A stretch of DNA of 64,000 bases, taken from positions 1-64,000 of the forward strand of contig NAJO01000058.1 of the NCBI GenBank assembly GCA_002077065.1. Reading direction: 5' to 3'. Made by a program: the position numbers and the translations under genes. Below the pieces are notes generated by a model. The model was not told the DNA's origin and ran no database searches. It was given only the letters and a program-made list of their open reading frames with translations. Below, in pieces: positions 20,145 to 31,125 of this stretch. The DNA comes from Cryoendolithus antarcticus (lineage: Eukaryota > Ascomycota > Dothideomycetes > Cladosporiales > Cladosporiaceae). How positions within the stretch are numbered: the stretch's first letter is position 1; each line of letters opens with the position of its first letter.

Positions 20145-22469
20145 TCATGTAATTTCGAATACCCCACTGACACCTTCAAATGGCGTGATACTTCCGCCGA
20201 AAGACTTCGCATCGCCGTAGTACTTCAAGCGATATCGGCCGCGAAGCTCAACGTCCCGGGCCATCAAGTCACCATGGTTCTTATCCAAAACGCCTGTGTT
20301 GTCTCGACGCCAAGCCCCATTCTCCCACTTCGTCTCCCAGCTCACAGTCACCTGACTAGTGCCTACCACTGTACTCGTACGCTTCCACTCGTACACAAGA
20401 CTCCAGTCGCTGTCGTCGCGGACCTGGGTCCAGATGTTGACTTGGCTATTGTACTTTTCGACCGCTGCGAAAGTCTGGCCAAGTCGAAAGTCATTGCGAG
20501 GATTCGCACCGACGAACGAGGCTGTAACGGTATGGCCGGGCATATAGCGGGCGCCGACATCAGTGACGACATCACCGAAGGATTTGAATAGAGGTGAGCG
20601 ATCCACAATCACTGGCGTGATGAAGCTCAAGCTTGTATCGATGTTGATCGGCGGTGGAGGCCCACGCTCTAGACGTGGGAAAGAAGCTTTCGAAGCATCG
20701 AGAGCAGGCAGCAGCGTCAAGGTCTGGTTGATATATGCGTCCAAAGTGTGTGGACCGTAGAGTGTGGAAGCGCCTTCGTAGCGTTGAATAGAGTACTCTT
20801 CTTGGGTAGAAATGTAGTGGGCGTAGGTATTCGCGGGGCCGCTGAGGACTACCACAGGCTCTGTAGCCAGATCAGAGAAAGTATTGGCAGCCGCAGAGGT
20901 TACAGCGGCCTTCCAACGACGACCAGACATCGTTGTTGCTTCACCAGGCGCGATGATCATAAACAGCTGTCCAACTCGCATCACCTGGATATCCACAATG
21001 TTTGGACTCCAAGCATACGGGTCCTCACTTTCACCTACATCAAGCAAGATCGCCTTGGCGCCATGACAGGTTTGCTGGGTCTCGCTGGGCTTGTGGATAC
21101 GATTTCCGATCAGCGACCACAGTGGATTCGCATCAGAGGTGCCTTGCTTGAAGTCAAACGCTCCAGGGCCGTCTGTGGTACCAGCCGCGAATGACTGCCC
21201 AAGCGCAGCTGGACACGTCTTGGCCATTGTACCGTTTGGAAGTTCGAAGCGGAAGCTACTGAAGTCTGCAAACTGGTGAAAGGATTTGACTGCTTTACCC
21301 TCGATGGCTGTAAAGGCGGAGGCATTCTTCCAGAGCTCAAACGCCGCGGCATACTGGCGACGGCCAATCTCAAAAGAAGACGCTGTACCAGCATCGTCTC
21401 GTCCGAAGTAAGGTCCTCGACCATGGCAGGGCTGTGTCTTGTTGCCGCATAAGCTCGTCTTGAAGTCACACATCTGACCAGCTGCGTCGCCAGACTCGCA
21501 GTACGCGCCCAGAACGTTGGGAGATGTGTCTCCGACATTGCTTTGCGAAAAGCCTGCGACAAAGCTGGAGTCATTGGTCATCTTCTCGAACAGATCTGCA
21601 GCAACACCCTTGTTATCGCCAGTGACGAGTGTATTGTTGCCAAGCATGCTTGTGCCATGAACCGGAAACCATGTGAGCACACCGAAATCCTCAAGACCAT
21701 CATTGGTATGGTGCTGGAAGCGGAGTAGAGTGAGAGTCTTGTCTACATCGTGTCGATAGTGTAGCCTCTCAGCTTCGGGATTGGCAAGGTAAGCGTAAGG
21801 ACTCCTGTTGATATTGGCATCAAAGACTTGAATACTGCCGAAGCTCAGAGTACCCGGCTGCAGCGATTCATGTGCTTGCTGGATCGACGCTACGGCACCA
21901 TCTACAATCGCCTGATACGAAGGCTTGTTGAAACCTCTACTGGTGATCTGCGGAAGAAGGTAGTTCAGCCACGCTCCAGGTCCGCTGTGAGAGTGGGTGC
22001 CGGTGACTGCGATGTTCTGTGGCCCGTACATGGCATATTCTTCACCGAGCTCGGACAATGCTGTCAAGATGCCGTGCCGGACGGCAGTGTCACCAGCTTG
22101 CGTGTCGAGCACAAGGTAGACGATCCGCGAGGTAGTGTCGTCTTCATCTCCGATGATGAACGCTCGTGAGTACAGTCTCTGCCTCAGTCCTGTGCCTAGT
22201 TGAGCTGGGTCTGCGTAGCCCATGAAATTGATCTCGACGACCGGGCCAGTGATGTCGCCTTTGCCGACCCCAAGAAGGTACTGGTGACCATGCTGATTTG
22301 CCAGAGGGACTGTGGACCCAGACTGCGGCGGACTCGCATTCTCAGTGCTGTCAGCGACGCCGACGTGCGTTTGTACTGGCGCTCGAATGATCTCGAGCAA
22401 GCCTAATGTCGCAAGGAGGAAGAGGAGGCCAGCCGTAAGACCAATAGCCAGTCCAGAGCGCGCCATCAT
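20145..22469 (-). CDS. Neutral/alkaline (non-lysosomal) ceramidase
   Basis: A single exon encodes 774 residues from the ATG at 22469. Residues about 6-28 form one hydrophobic segment (LAIGLTAGLLFLLATLGLLE), a signal anchor or uncleaved signal peptide. The neutral ceramidase core follows: GKGDITGPVVEINFMGYA, the zinc-site TGTHSHSGPG near residue 160, and GDTSPN near residue 316, where the Ser is the catalytic nucleophile. The C-terminal domain with YTHYI-like ANTYAHYIST and the final immunoglobulin-like part are present, so the protein is full length. It hydrolyses ceramide to sphingosine and fatty acid, in the secretory path or outside the cell. A GTG-started extension of 18 residues is possible but ATG is preferred. 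Confidence 0.94.
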   Translation of the reverse strand: MMARSGLAIGLTAGLLFLLATLGLLEIIRAPVQTHVGVADSTENASPPQSGSTVPLANQHGHQYLLGVGKGDITGPVVEINFMGYADPAQLGTGLRQRLYSRAFIIGDEDDTTSRIVYLVLDTQAGDTAVRHGILTALSELGEEYAMYGPQNIAVTGTHSHSGPGAWLNYLLPQITSRGFNKPSYQAIVDGAVASIQQAHESLQPGTLSFGSIQVFDANINRSPYAYLANPEAERLHYRHDVDKTLTLLRFQHHTNDGLEDFGVLTWFPVHGTSMLGNNTLVTGDNKGVAADLFEKMTNDSSFVAGFSQSNVGDTSPNVLGAYCESGDAAGQMCDFKTSLCGNKTQPCHGRGPYFGRDDAGTASSFEIGRRQYAAAFELWKNASAFTAIEGKAVKSFHQFADFSSFRFELPNGTMAKTCPAALGQSFAAGTTDGPGAFDFKQGTSDANPLWSLIGNRIHKPSETQQTCHGAKAILLDVGESEDPYAWSPNIVDIQVMRVGQLFMIIAPGEATTMSGRRWKAAVTSAAANTFSDLATEPVVVLSGPANTYAHYISTQEEYSIQRYEGASTLYGPHTLDAYINQTLTLLPALDASKASFPRLERGPPPPINIDTSLSFITPVIVDRSPLFKSFGDVVTDVGARYMPGHTVTASFVGANPRNDFRLGQTFAAVEKYNSQVNIWTQVRDDSDWSLVYEWKRTSTVVGTSQVTVSWETKWENGAWRRDNTGVLDKNHGDLMARDVELRGRYRLKYYGDAKSFGGSITPFEGVSGVFEIT

Positions 22470-23394
22470 AGCCGACTTCTTGGTGAAGCCACCCTGCCAG
22501 CCATTCTGTCTACCACGATACACTCACTTGCTCCCTCTTCATACCATCATTTGTTGCCGCGCGGCGTATGGCGGAGTTCACTTGATGATTAGTCATGTCG
22601 GCTATCGTCCGCCCCGATCGGCTCGTGCGGAAGGGCCGTCAACCTTCTCGATCCGCATTACCAGGCTTGAGGTTAGTTACACCATCATTCTATTCTTCTC
22701 CCTTCCACGCAATCACTAATGGCAGACGATGACCCGCAACGCATGCACGATGGCAAGCTAGTAACGCAGCATGGCCGCGATCGTTCACGCACATGCACCG
22801 ACAATGCGAGGCGGGCAATCGGGGCAGCGCCGCCGCGGAGAGGCCTATCGGATGGAAGTACTACATGCACACACTGACCCAATGCTGCAGGCCTGCCCGA
22901 CGTTGCTGCTTCTCCCGCTTCACAGCGATTCTCGATATCACGACAAGCCGCTACGACATGCACGCTACTACCGCATTGGCAGAGATTGCACAACGTGGTT
23001 CCAATGCCTCTCCGGCCCTCCCGCGCGCCCGCTAAGTGGTTCACGCCTGTCACTCCCTTGCCGTTATGCTAGCTACGTGGGTCACTAACCTTGCTGCCGG
23101 GTCATCAATCTTCATGTCTGCGATGGTGTCTCACGGACGAGCATCGTGTCGAAAAGCAATACTGCTCGATTGTGTTGTCTTGCATCTGAGCATGTAGGTG
23201 TTGTCTTCTCCCGTAGTGCGTAATTCCTCCTCTACCTTTCTTTTATGTGTTGCGAAACCAGTCTTCCGTTATAGGTGTTTATCAGACTCCCGCAAAGAGG
23301 AACACCATTGCTCCTGTCGATAGCCAAAGTCCTGGTTTACGCCGAGGTCCAGTCTCTTTGCTGTACTGGCCGAAAATCTCTGCTGAGTGACAGT
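22470..23394. other. Divergent promoter region, ceramidase / acidic protein
   Basis: About 920 bp. Several overlapping short frames occur on both strands near 22.7-23.1 kb but none looks like a protein family. It probably holds both promoters. Confidence 0.5.
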
Positions 23395-26300
23395 ATGCCG
23401 TCGTCACACTGGGTCGACGTCAAACGACGCTTCGACATCAGCGAAGTCAAAGTCGCAACATGGCGAGACCCGAGTCTTAGCATCCACCCGTCTCGAGGCA
23501 GACCCGGTGTGATGAGGACGATTTCAGCTGCCGATGCCGCAGAACCGTACGTTCCGACATATAAGTACAAGATCGAGTTACCGAAGCCGCCCGAGCCTAC
23601 AGACGATGAGATGAGCGATGCGGAGAGGCATTATCCCAAACATAAGGTCGATCACGAACCTGCTGCAGCTGACTTGAGTGAAGCTTCTATCGATTGCACG
23701 GACATTGTCTCACTCTTGGCCGCGGACACGGCTGCAGAAATGTCTACAGAGCTGGATACTGTCGACGTGTTCGAAGGAACTGCGCCTGGTGCGGATGCAG
23801 AAGCGATGACAAAGTCCGCGGCTTCCGAATCGGAGCATATCGCCTCAGCTGAGGAACATATCGAGCGAATCTCCGAACACAGATTTGCGGATGCAGCTAG
23901 TGACTCTGAGGTACAAGTCCAAGTCGTGCCCTCAGTAGAGCCGACAATCGACAACGAAGTCTTTCAGGACACAATGGACAGCGCTCTGGAGACAGTCACT
24001 TCGTCGGACTCTGTACCCGACATCATGGAGGGCGATCTAGGACACGAGAACATTCATGGACTGCCACCTGACCATCTCGACCCAATCACCGAGGCTATGC
24101 TGCAAAGGCTTCTTGACGAACCACCGCCATCTTCGGTGGATCTTACTGGCAACGTTGACCTAGAAGCCCTGCTAGCTGGCACAGCACCACCAGTTCTGGC
24201 CACCGATATCATGAAAGACATTGACATTGGCGAAACGAGCGAGACGTCCGACAAGCGCGTCAGCTTCGCTGCAGGGACTCCCGAGCCGAAGCCGACCGTC
24301 CGCAAGAAGAAAGCCAGCTCCAGCTCGAAAAGCAAGAAGAGGAAGAAGGTTACAGCGGCGCAGATCGAGGAGCTACCGGATGACATCGTTGCGATACTGG
24401 ACGAATATATTGAGCCTGTCGCGTTGGCACCACCTGATCCTGCTGCGTTGGAGGCGGCAATGATTGAACCTCCGGACGACGTTCTTGTGCACGTCGTGGA
24501 TGTTGGCGAGTCTAAGCTAGCAGTTCTAGACCGGTCTTCAGAAGGTTCTATGGTGGACACAGCACCCAACGCGGGTTTGTCAGGACTGGACCCAACACGA
24601 CAAAGCGTCGACGACATTTTGAAAGGACTTATCGTCCCACCTACGGCGCTATTGCCTCCCTCCACAGAGGTAGAATCACCTCTGAAGACGAAGTCGAAGT
24701 CGTCGAAGGTCAAGACCTCATCAAGCAAAAGTAAGACTAACGAAGGAAATCCGAGCAAGAGTAAGCACAAGACAGAGGTACCAGTACACCAAGAAGTTGC
24801 CGGACTTGGCATCGATATGACCTTTGATGTGACCGTGCCTCTCATAGCCACTGCCGCTGTCTTTGAAGGCCACGACGATCAAGACGATACTCTACCAAAT
24901 CTGACCGACAAAGAGCTGGAGGACATTCTTGGCCATGCGCATGACATGCGATCTAACGCCGCCACCATCATAGAGCCCGGAACGGCACTCGAGTCCACTT
25001 CCGACGCTGCTGAACCAGAGGTACTTTCAGACCGCGATGATTTCGACAGCCAGGTTGATAATGGGATCCCGGAGCTTCAACGAAATTTGCAGCCGCCTCT
25101 GGTTGTTGAATGCGAGGCGATAGAGAACGAGGAATCGCAGCATGTCGACATTGAGGGTACTGTGGCAATTACTAGAGAGGAAGCTATCGATGTGGTTGCT
25201 ACCGAGAAAGATGAGCATTGCGAAGTCAGTAGTGAGATTCCCGTTGCTTTCCCGATCGATCTCGGCTCTTGTATCGATGCACCCGATGGAGATGATACAG
25301 CACCGGACAATCTTGGAGCGCCACTCATCGCCGAACAAGACGCACAGAGTGCCTCCGGGGACTCTATCTTGCCTGGAGATATCGAGGTGGAAGACATGGT
25401 GTCAAGTACCACGATGGCTGATCTCGACGCTGATCTCATGATCTGGACCCCTCCAGATCTCCTCACATCAAAGCCCGATGGGGTGTTGGCAAGCGAGACG
25501 CCAGCAGAGCGCATTGATGATTTCGACTTCGATCTCGACGAAATCGGCGTCGATATTGCAGGAGAGGGAATGGGAGAGGGCAATGTCATTAGTCAGGGCG
25601 TGACCATTTCAGCCTTAGACAACGATATGCTCACCGACGCGAGGGAGCTATCTCCGGTGCCGGAGCCGTTGCCTGATAGCGAAGTAGCTGACATCGACAT
25701 TGTCGATGATTCGGAGCTCCAAGAGCTCTTTACTCAAGGCGAAGTAGATCGCGACAGCGAGAACACGTTTGCCGACGGTGAGGTACCTTCAGCGATGACC
25801 GCTGACATCAGCGCTCTGGATGATTTTATCGATGATCTAGACGCTGGGCTACTGAAGGACATCGATCTAGTTCCTACAGATCTACCGAAAGGGTCCGTAG
25901 ATGACATGCGCACACTAGCCGAGGACGCAGATGCTGCTGCTGAAGCACATGATACTCTAGACGAGCATATCCCAATCACCATTGATAGTCGGACTCTGGC
26001 TACAAAGCTGGATCTTAAGCCCTTGACATCAGTCCCGGAAGCTCTGTCGGCGGATCCATTACAGGAGCCCAAAATAGTCGAAGAAGGGTCAGCCAGAGTC
26101 ACTGAGGAAGCGCTATTGCTGGCTGAAGAAGTGAGTCCAGTTCTTGGTTCCGCAGCAGCAGCGGCCGTAGCAGCTATAACAGCAATCGTAGCGGATGCGC
26201 CCCCGTCACCAACGCTAAGCCGAGGCTCCAAGAGGCGATCCGACGGCTGGTCGAGACCGGTAAAGAAGCCAGGAGACTCAGTCGCACCTAGGAAGAGCGA

Positions 26301-27141
26301 TACCGGCAAGGCTTCGAAACGCAGCTCCCGTACTGTCAAGTCCGGAGGTGATACCCAAGCTTCATCTCGTCGGTATGCGGTTTCTGCCGAGGAAGACGAA
26401 GAGCGCAGGAAACGGCGTCGTGCTCGCAAGGAAGAAGAGGCTGCAAGAGCGAAAGAGGAGCAGCTCCGTAGGGAGGAGGAAGATGAAGAGAGGCGATTGC
26501 GACACGATGCGCGCCGCGCGGCACGCAAGGCTGCAATGAAGGAAGCGGAGGAGGTCGCGCGCCGTATTGCAAGGGAGGAAGCTGAGGCGGAGGCCAAGCG
26601 TGAGGCGGAGTCGAGGCGACGGAAAAGAGAAAGGAGGGACAATGTGGTAGAAAGAAGTCGAGGCGACAAGCCATTGCGAGAAGACCCTAAAGGAAAGTCA
26701 AGACCGACGCTATTGAAGGCCTTCAGTGTCACCTCGGGCAGCTCACGGACGAATGCTGGCTTACTTGTGCGGACCAGCAGCGACGCGCCGCGAAGTCCTA
26801 CACTACGTCGAAGCGCCACCGACTCGAATGCCCCACAAAGCATACGAGACGGCGATGCGAGTAGACCGACATCGAAGCGCACATCGACTCGAGGCCATCA
26901 GAGGGAAGACAAAGTCGATGATACACCTGTGACGCAGATCGAAGATGTTGCCCCACCAGCTTCACCAGAGAGCCCGAAAAGCCATCGATCACATCGATCT
27001 AGGGACGAGGACGGTGACCGCAAGTTCGAGAGACCACATCGCAGCCGGCGAGACAGCGAGAGGCGAGGCCGGCGACCCACGCTGGACAGCCAGACCAAGA
27101 AGCCATCTTTCTTGGGAAGCTTGATGCGTGCATTCTCATAG
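23395..27141 (+). CDS. Large acidic, disordered protein with charged coiled coil
   Basis: One exon of 3747 bp encodes 1248 residues from the ATG at 23395. Residues 1-75 (SSHWVDVKRRFDISEVKVAT... and TYKYKIELPKPPEPTDDE) look ordered and are the most likely conserved part. Residues about 75-900 are rich in Asp, Glu, Ser, Thr and Ala with Lys/Ser patches (SSSSKSKKRKK), hence probably disordered. Residues about 1000-1090 are an Arg/Glu-rich helix (EERRKRRRARKEEEAARAKEEQ), and the C-terminus ends KKPSFLGSLMRAFS, a short hydrophobic tail. No enzyme motif is seen. The even codon use and lack of stops over 3.7 kb support a real gene. Function unknown; a scaffold or septum-type role would be a guess. 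Confidence 0.8.
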   Translation: MPSSHWVDVKRRFDISEVKVATWRDPSLSIHPSRGRPGVMRTISAADAAEPYVPTYKYKIELPKPPEPTDDEMSDAERHYPKHKVDHEPAAADLSEASIDCTDIVSLLAADTAAEMSTELDTVDVFEGTAPGADAEAMTKSAASESEHIASAEEHIERISEHRFADAASDSEVQVQVVPSVEPTIDNEVFQDTMDSALETVTSSDSVPDIMEGDLGHENIHGLPPDHLDPITEAMLQRLLDEPPPSSVDLTGNVDLEALLAGTAPPVLATDIMKDIDIGETSETSDKRVSFAAGTPEPKPTVRKKKASSSSKSKKRKKVTAAQIEELPDDIVAILDEYIEPVALAPPDPAALEAAMIEPPDDVLVHVVDVGESKLAVLDRSSEGSMVDTAPNAGLSGLDPTRQSVDDILKGLIVPPTALLPPSTEVESPLKTKSKSSKVKTSSSKSKTNEGNPSKSKHKTEVPVHQEVAGLGIDMTFDVTVPLIATAAVFEGHDDQDDTLPNLTDKELEDILGHAHDMRSNAATIIEPGTALESTSDAAEPEVLSDRDDFDSQVDNGIPELQRNLQPPLVVECEAIENEESQHVDIEGTVAITREEAIDVVATEKDEHCEVSSEIPVAFPIDLGSCIDAPDGDDTAPDNLGAPLIAEQDAQSASGDSILPGDIEVEDMVSSTTMADLDADLMIWTPPDLLTSKPDGVLASETPAERIDDFDFDLDEIGVDIAGEGMGEGNVISQGVTISALDNDMLTDARELSPVPEPLPDSEVADIDIVDDSELQELFTQGEVDRDSENTFADGEVPSAMTADISALDDFIDDLDAGLLKDIDLVPTDLPKGSVDDMRTLAEDADAAAEAHDTLDEHIPITIDSRTLATKLDLKPLTSVPEALSADPLQEPKIVEEGSARVTEEALLLAEEVSPVLGSAAAAAVAAITAIVADAPPSPTLSRGSKRRSDGWSRPVKKPGDSVAPRKSDTGKASKRSSRTVKSGGDTQASSRRYAVSAEEDEERRKRRRARKEEEAARAKEEQLRREEEDEERRLRHDARRAARKAAMKEAEEVARRIAREEAEAEAKREAESRRRKRERRDNVVERSRGDKPLREDPKGKSRPTLLKAFSVTSGSSRTNAGLLVRTSSDAPRSPTLRRSATDSNAPQSIRDGDASRPTSKRTSTRGHQREDKVDDTPVTQIEDVAPPASPESPKSHRSHRSRDEDGDRKFERPHRSRRDSERRGRRPTLDSQTKKPSFLGSLMRAFS

Positions 27142-28680
27142 GCGAGTATTATTGTCATAGATTGAAAGTATCGAACATCGCCAGGCATAGGTAAATGTTA
27201 TATATCACATTGGACTCGTCAGCCCTCAAGCTCTGCTACTCCAACCAGCATCAGCCTTCCGCTATTCACTCTGCCCGATTTCATGAGCAGTCTCTTTGGC
27301 ATCGCTCTCTATGCCACTGATCCTGTCAATCTCGCTAATACGGTCCACACTTCTGTCGTGCATCACATGAGCGACCTGCATTATTCCGAGAGCACACCCG
27401 TGACTTATGCGTGCGAACGCCGCATCAGACAATGGCACGTCTGCTAGCTCTTCGCTGTCATCCTGCGATCCGGAAGTATGAGCGTCTTACTCCAGGTGGC
27501 TACAAGCATCCTCGCGTTTCTACATTGTTGCAACCGTATCGGAGCATCACATGCGATTGCAGCATCGTGACGCATATCTAACTCCGTGAAATCACTGAAA
27601 GGATAAGTAGCCGTGCTACGAGATACACCTCGGCTTTGCAGATGCGAGGCGTTGAAGTGTAGTTGCCTCTCGCTGACCTGCATAGATAATTTCACTGCAT
27701 GATCCTGGACACCTCGCCTCCTTCACAGGCTTCAACACGCAGGTCGTGAGCCTCCCAGTTGTCTGTGCTGGGCCCCCCGCGCTGCCGTATAATTCCAAGG
27801 GGGATATAACGCACGCACGCACCCTTCCCAGGACTTTGTATTTGAAGGTTGTCTGTGTGGACCGGCCACCCACGGTCATGATGTGGCATCGATCATCAGG
27901 AATATCAGAACAAGACTCTAGACTCAAAGAGGGATATGGGATCTTATCACTACACGCGACAGATGTCTCACGCCTACATATGGTCGTGACAGCATCTGCA
28001 TCTAAGTACGGTACCTCCGCATTTCTCTCGTCAGAACTAGGCTTCAATGATCAGGCATGGTGAAAGAGGATCCCACCATGTGCTTGATCATGCAGATCTG
28101 GCCCGATAGACGCCGGACAGCACTCGCAGTGTGTAAATGTGGCTGTCGCCATGCGGGGGTGGAGCTTCATCCTGGATGTCAGCATGCTAAGTCACTACAT
28201 CGTGCTAAGGAGGCTAGGCCAAAGCTTGACCGCTGCTGCAAGGGTCCACGAATCGTCGAGAGCGCTTTGCAGCGCCGCCAGCATAGCCAAGACATCTGGA
28301 CGCCCGTTCAGCGAGCCACGATACCGCACATCGCGCTGTCGACTGCCACCGACTTGCTCCGAGGCGTCCTTGAAGGCAGTCTATTTATTCACGTAGCTCA
28401 CAGGCGCTCAACTTCGCCGCCACTTGATCGTGGATGCGAGCATAATGGCCCCCGGAAGCGAACGTGGCGTACATCCGCCATCGAAGCTGATGTCGAGGGC
28501 ACGGCGGTGGTAACACGCGAGCGGTATGGGTCTGCGTAGCCCAGCACGACCTTGTAGTGCCTCGAGTGGCTATCACATATGAGTGAGCTTGATTTCCGTG
28601 TGTTCGACCATCCTCAGAATGCCTTTCATCCGCTTTCGAGGCCTTTGACCCGTAGCAGCGCGCTGTACCATCGCCCACCA
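27142..28680. other. Gene-poor accessory spacer
   Basis: About 1.5 kb without an intact gene. Its left part carries the decayed fragment listed at 27236-27445. The rest (27.45-28.68 kb) has only overlapping short frames with no family signature. Confidence 0.5.
27236..27445 (-). pseudogene. Relic of membrane-protein C-terminal tail (copy 1)
   Basis: On the minus strand one frame, ending in a stop close to the left boundary, reads SQDDSEELADVPLSDAAF, then HGCALGIMQVAHVMHDR, then SVDRISEIDRISGIESDAKE. The last part matches copy 2 near 30.75-30.86 kb (HVMRDRDVDRIGEIDRLSGMEKDARD) at protein level. The DNA is also alignable for about 100 bases: both have a version of TCAATCTCG-CCAATGCGGTC and GCATCACATGA. 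No ATG or membrane helix is attached. I read it as a broken duplicate, or possibly the last exon of a gene whose 5' part I cannot see. Confidence 0.5.
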
Positions 28681-30529
28681 ATGGCTGTATTGAAGGTGTT
28701 CTACTCGTTAGGAATGCTATGCATGTCCTCTCAGTTTGTCCATGCGGCCGAATGTCCATCCGGTGGTTTACAGACTGCAGCCTCGATATTGTCAGATTAT
28801 GCTCCTGCACAAAGCTTCTGCTCCTCTCGCTTCCCACTGCAAACCACCACATCCACCGTCACCGCCGACCCCAGTACGATTGTGAGTAAGACTCCCCATG
28901 AAAGGCGACCTCTGAACCAGAGCTGATGTGATAGCTCATGACCGTCTCGACCGATCTACGGCAGACCACCGTTAGCGCATCTACAGTAACGTAAGTAAGC
29001 GGCCACCCCATGATGGGCATGCACTGACCTTCAGCTTTCACAGCGTCACAGCACCTGCCCAAACATCCATGGTCACAGCCGTGATAGTCACTATTACGAC
29101 CACGGATGCCACCTTAGTGAGATATTCAAGATGTCTCAACAATCGAGCTGCCCTAACGCTATTGCTAGAATGTCCCGACTGTCATCACCGAGACGGTTTC
29201 AGTGACGGTCAGTCGCAAGGTCCAAGGTCTACGTGGCTGCATCGGCTGATACATACTGTCGCACAGGTTACTGTAACACGGAACGCTAAGCGCGATGCTG
29301 CGCCCAACACGCCAGCCAAGACGATTACGACGACGACGAATGTGATTACAAAGTCTACATCAGCTGCGATGACGTCTACGCGCTCCAGCACTAACACTTC
29401 ACGACCATTGAGTACGACGACGACGTCGTCCAGCAGGAGCCCGAAAGAAGCAGCCTGGAGTAGTGTTCTCTCTCAGGCAAGCAGCATCATCGGGGCGATC
29501 TGCACATGCATCGAAAGCCGTCCAACAGCCGTCATCACGGTGAGCTACAGTGCTGATACCGCGAAGACTGTGAAAGTCGGATCCTTGGGGAACCATGCTG
29601 ACGCTCGCAAGACCATCCCACGCACTATCAGCCTTGTGACCGCCACGACCTACACCGCTCAGACGGCCACGATCACAGTGTGAGTCCGACATTTTTGCGA
29701 ATCCGAAGTGACAACACCACTCACTTCAAGCAGGACTATCACGCCAACTGCGATACGCAATGTAACTTCGACCACATATGTCTATAATACTGTTGTGAGT
29801 CGCGCCGAAATATGACGCATCTTGCAGCAACCGACGCACATTCAGACTTCAACATCCGTAATCACGACGCAAGAGACCGACACTCTAACGATCACGGTGG
29901 ATGTGAATATTCATGCTCTCCTGGTCAAGTGTCCTGAAACAGCATACTTATTTGTACTCAGGTTGCCCCAGCGACCACTATCGCTACCCCGACGACCTCT
30001 GCATAGTGAGTGGATATTTTCGATGGATTTGAACCTTTCTAACATGTCAGTCCTTACCCTTACTGCTATAATGCAAACATCGGGCAGACAGACAAGGGCA
30101 CCGGAGGTTGCTGTAAGTCATTCCCAGCTGAGCTGGCATCATGGGAGCTAATTCCTTCGTCCAGCTACAGAGTGCTATTGCAACGCACAGTTTGAGGGTG
30201 GTAACGGCGTATGTAGCAGCGAGGGCTCTGGGAATGCAGACTGTTCTGGCACGGTCTGTAACGTCAATTCCGACTGCGACCCAGGATACGTTTGTCAATT
30301 TTATGCCTTTTGCGGCGGCTCGACCGGTTTCGGCACTGGGTTCTTGGGATTATGTAGGGACACCAGGACTTGCAGCTCTACCTTCGACCCGGCTAAGGGA
30401 TTGCCCGTACGAGATATCCAGGGTCGGATTGGCAGGAAGGAGAAGGTCACGAAGAGGAAGCTTAGCAAGTTTATGCGACAGGCCAGGCAAGTGAGGAATG
30501 ATAGTGATCTTTCGAAGCTTGCCCATTAA
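28681..30529 (+). CDS. Secreted Thr-rich stalk protein with Cys-rich C-terminus, ten exons
   Basis: Ten exons keep phase throughout: 28681-28881, 28935-28990, 29044-29116, 29169-29207, 29267-29679, 29734-29794, 29828-29896, 29962-30005, 30051-30112 and 30165-30529; total 460 residues. A signal peptide (MAVLKVFYSLGMLCMSSQFV then HAAEC) opens the chain. The middle is a long Thr/Val/Ser stalk (TVITETVSVT, TITTTDATL, TPTTSAYPYPYC), likely O-mannosylated. From about residue 320 there is a Cys-rich domain with roughly a dozen Cys (CYCNAQFEGGNGVC, CNVNSDCDPGYVCQFYAFC), then a basic tail. No GPI signal is seen, so it is secreted or wall-bound. Most small exons encode a single stalk segment. The intron at 29795-29827 is only 33 nt and the donor at 29897 (GTGGAT) is weak. 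Function unknown; the layout is that of a cell-wall or surface protein. Confidence 0.75.
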
Positions 30530-30674
30530 TCATCAGCGCTTGATATATAATTACAAGGGGCGAGATGGGGTGCCTGGTTCCAAGTTTGCCATACGTAGCA
30601 ATGACATAGCGCAGGCTGGACCAAGTGATTACACGATATCTAGCTATGCATCAAATGACCCGTCACAACACCAG

Positions 30675-31125
30675 TCAGCCTTCCAGCTCCGGAAATCCCA
30701 CGAGCATTAAACGTCCGCTGTCGACTCTGCCGAGCCTCACTAGCCGATCTCTCGCATCCTTCTCCATGCCGCTGAGCCTATCAATCTCGCCAATGCGGTC
30801 GACATCTCTGTCGCGCATCACATGACCATGGTATACCGTCGCAAGTGTGGAACTTTTCCAGACCGGCACCCTGCCTCGATTTGTCTGTACAGCAGTGCCC
30901 AACACAAACGAGGCAGCCAAAGCAAGTACGACCGCAGGATAGACGAGATACAGCCACCGGACGTGAATATACGTGGCATTTGACCATGTCGTGCCTGTGA
31001 TTACCAGCGATTCAAGAACCCGCCATGCGCTCGGACCGCATGCTGTTCGACACGGCGGTGCTGACGGTGTCATGTGAGATTGCCGATAGGTCAATAACGC
31101 TTGAGCGTACATGAGGCTGGGCACC
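30675..31125 (-). pseudogene. Truncated fungal membrane-protein C-terminus (DUF3176-like, copy 2)
   Basis: The minus strand reads ITGTTWSNATYIHVRWLYLV, a transmembrane helix (VYPAVVLALAASFVLGTAVQ), then VWKSSTLATVYHGHVMRDRD and IDRLSGMEKDARDRLVRL. VRW, a single helix, then WKSS-LA-HG is the standard C-terminus of a family of multi-helix fungal membrane proteins (DUF3176-like, by my recollection). The usual coiled segment before it is found in another frame (VSTAVSNSMRSERMAGS), so a frameshift separates them. The other about 400 residues of the family are missing upstream, where a plus-strand ORF begins instead. It is therefore most likely a truncated relic. Confidence 0.6.

Noticed and set aside
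24054..26882. Long open frames on the minus strand (24054-24851 and 25734-26882)
   Set aside because: They are antisense shadows of the acidic protein: Ser-rich products mirror its Asp/Glu/Arg-rich codons, and no family-like sequence is seen.
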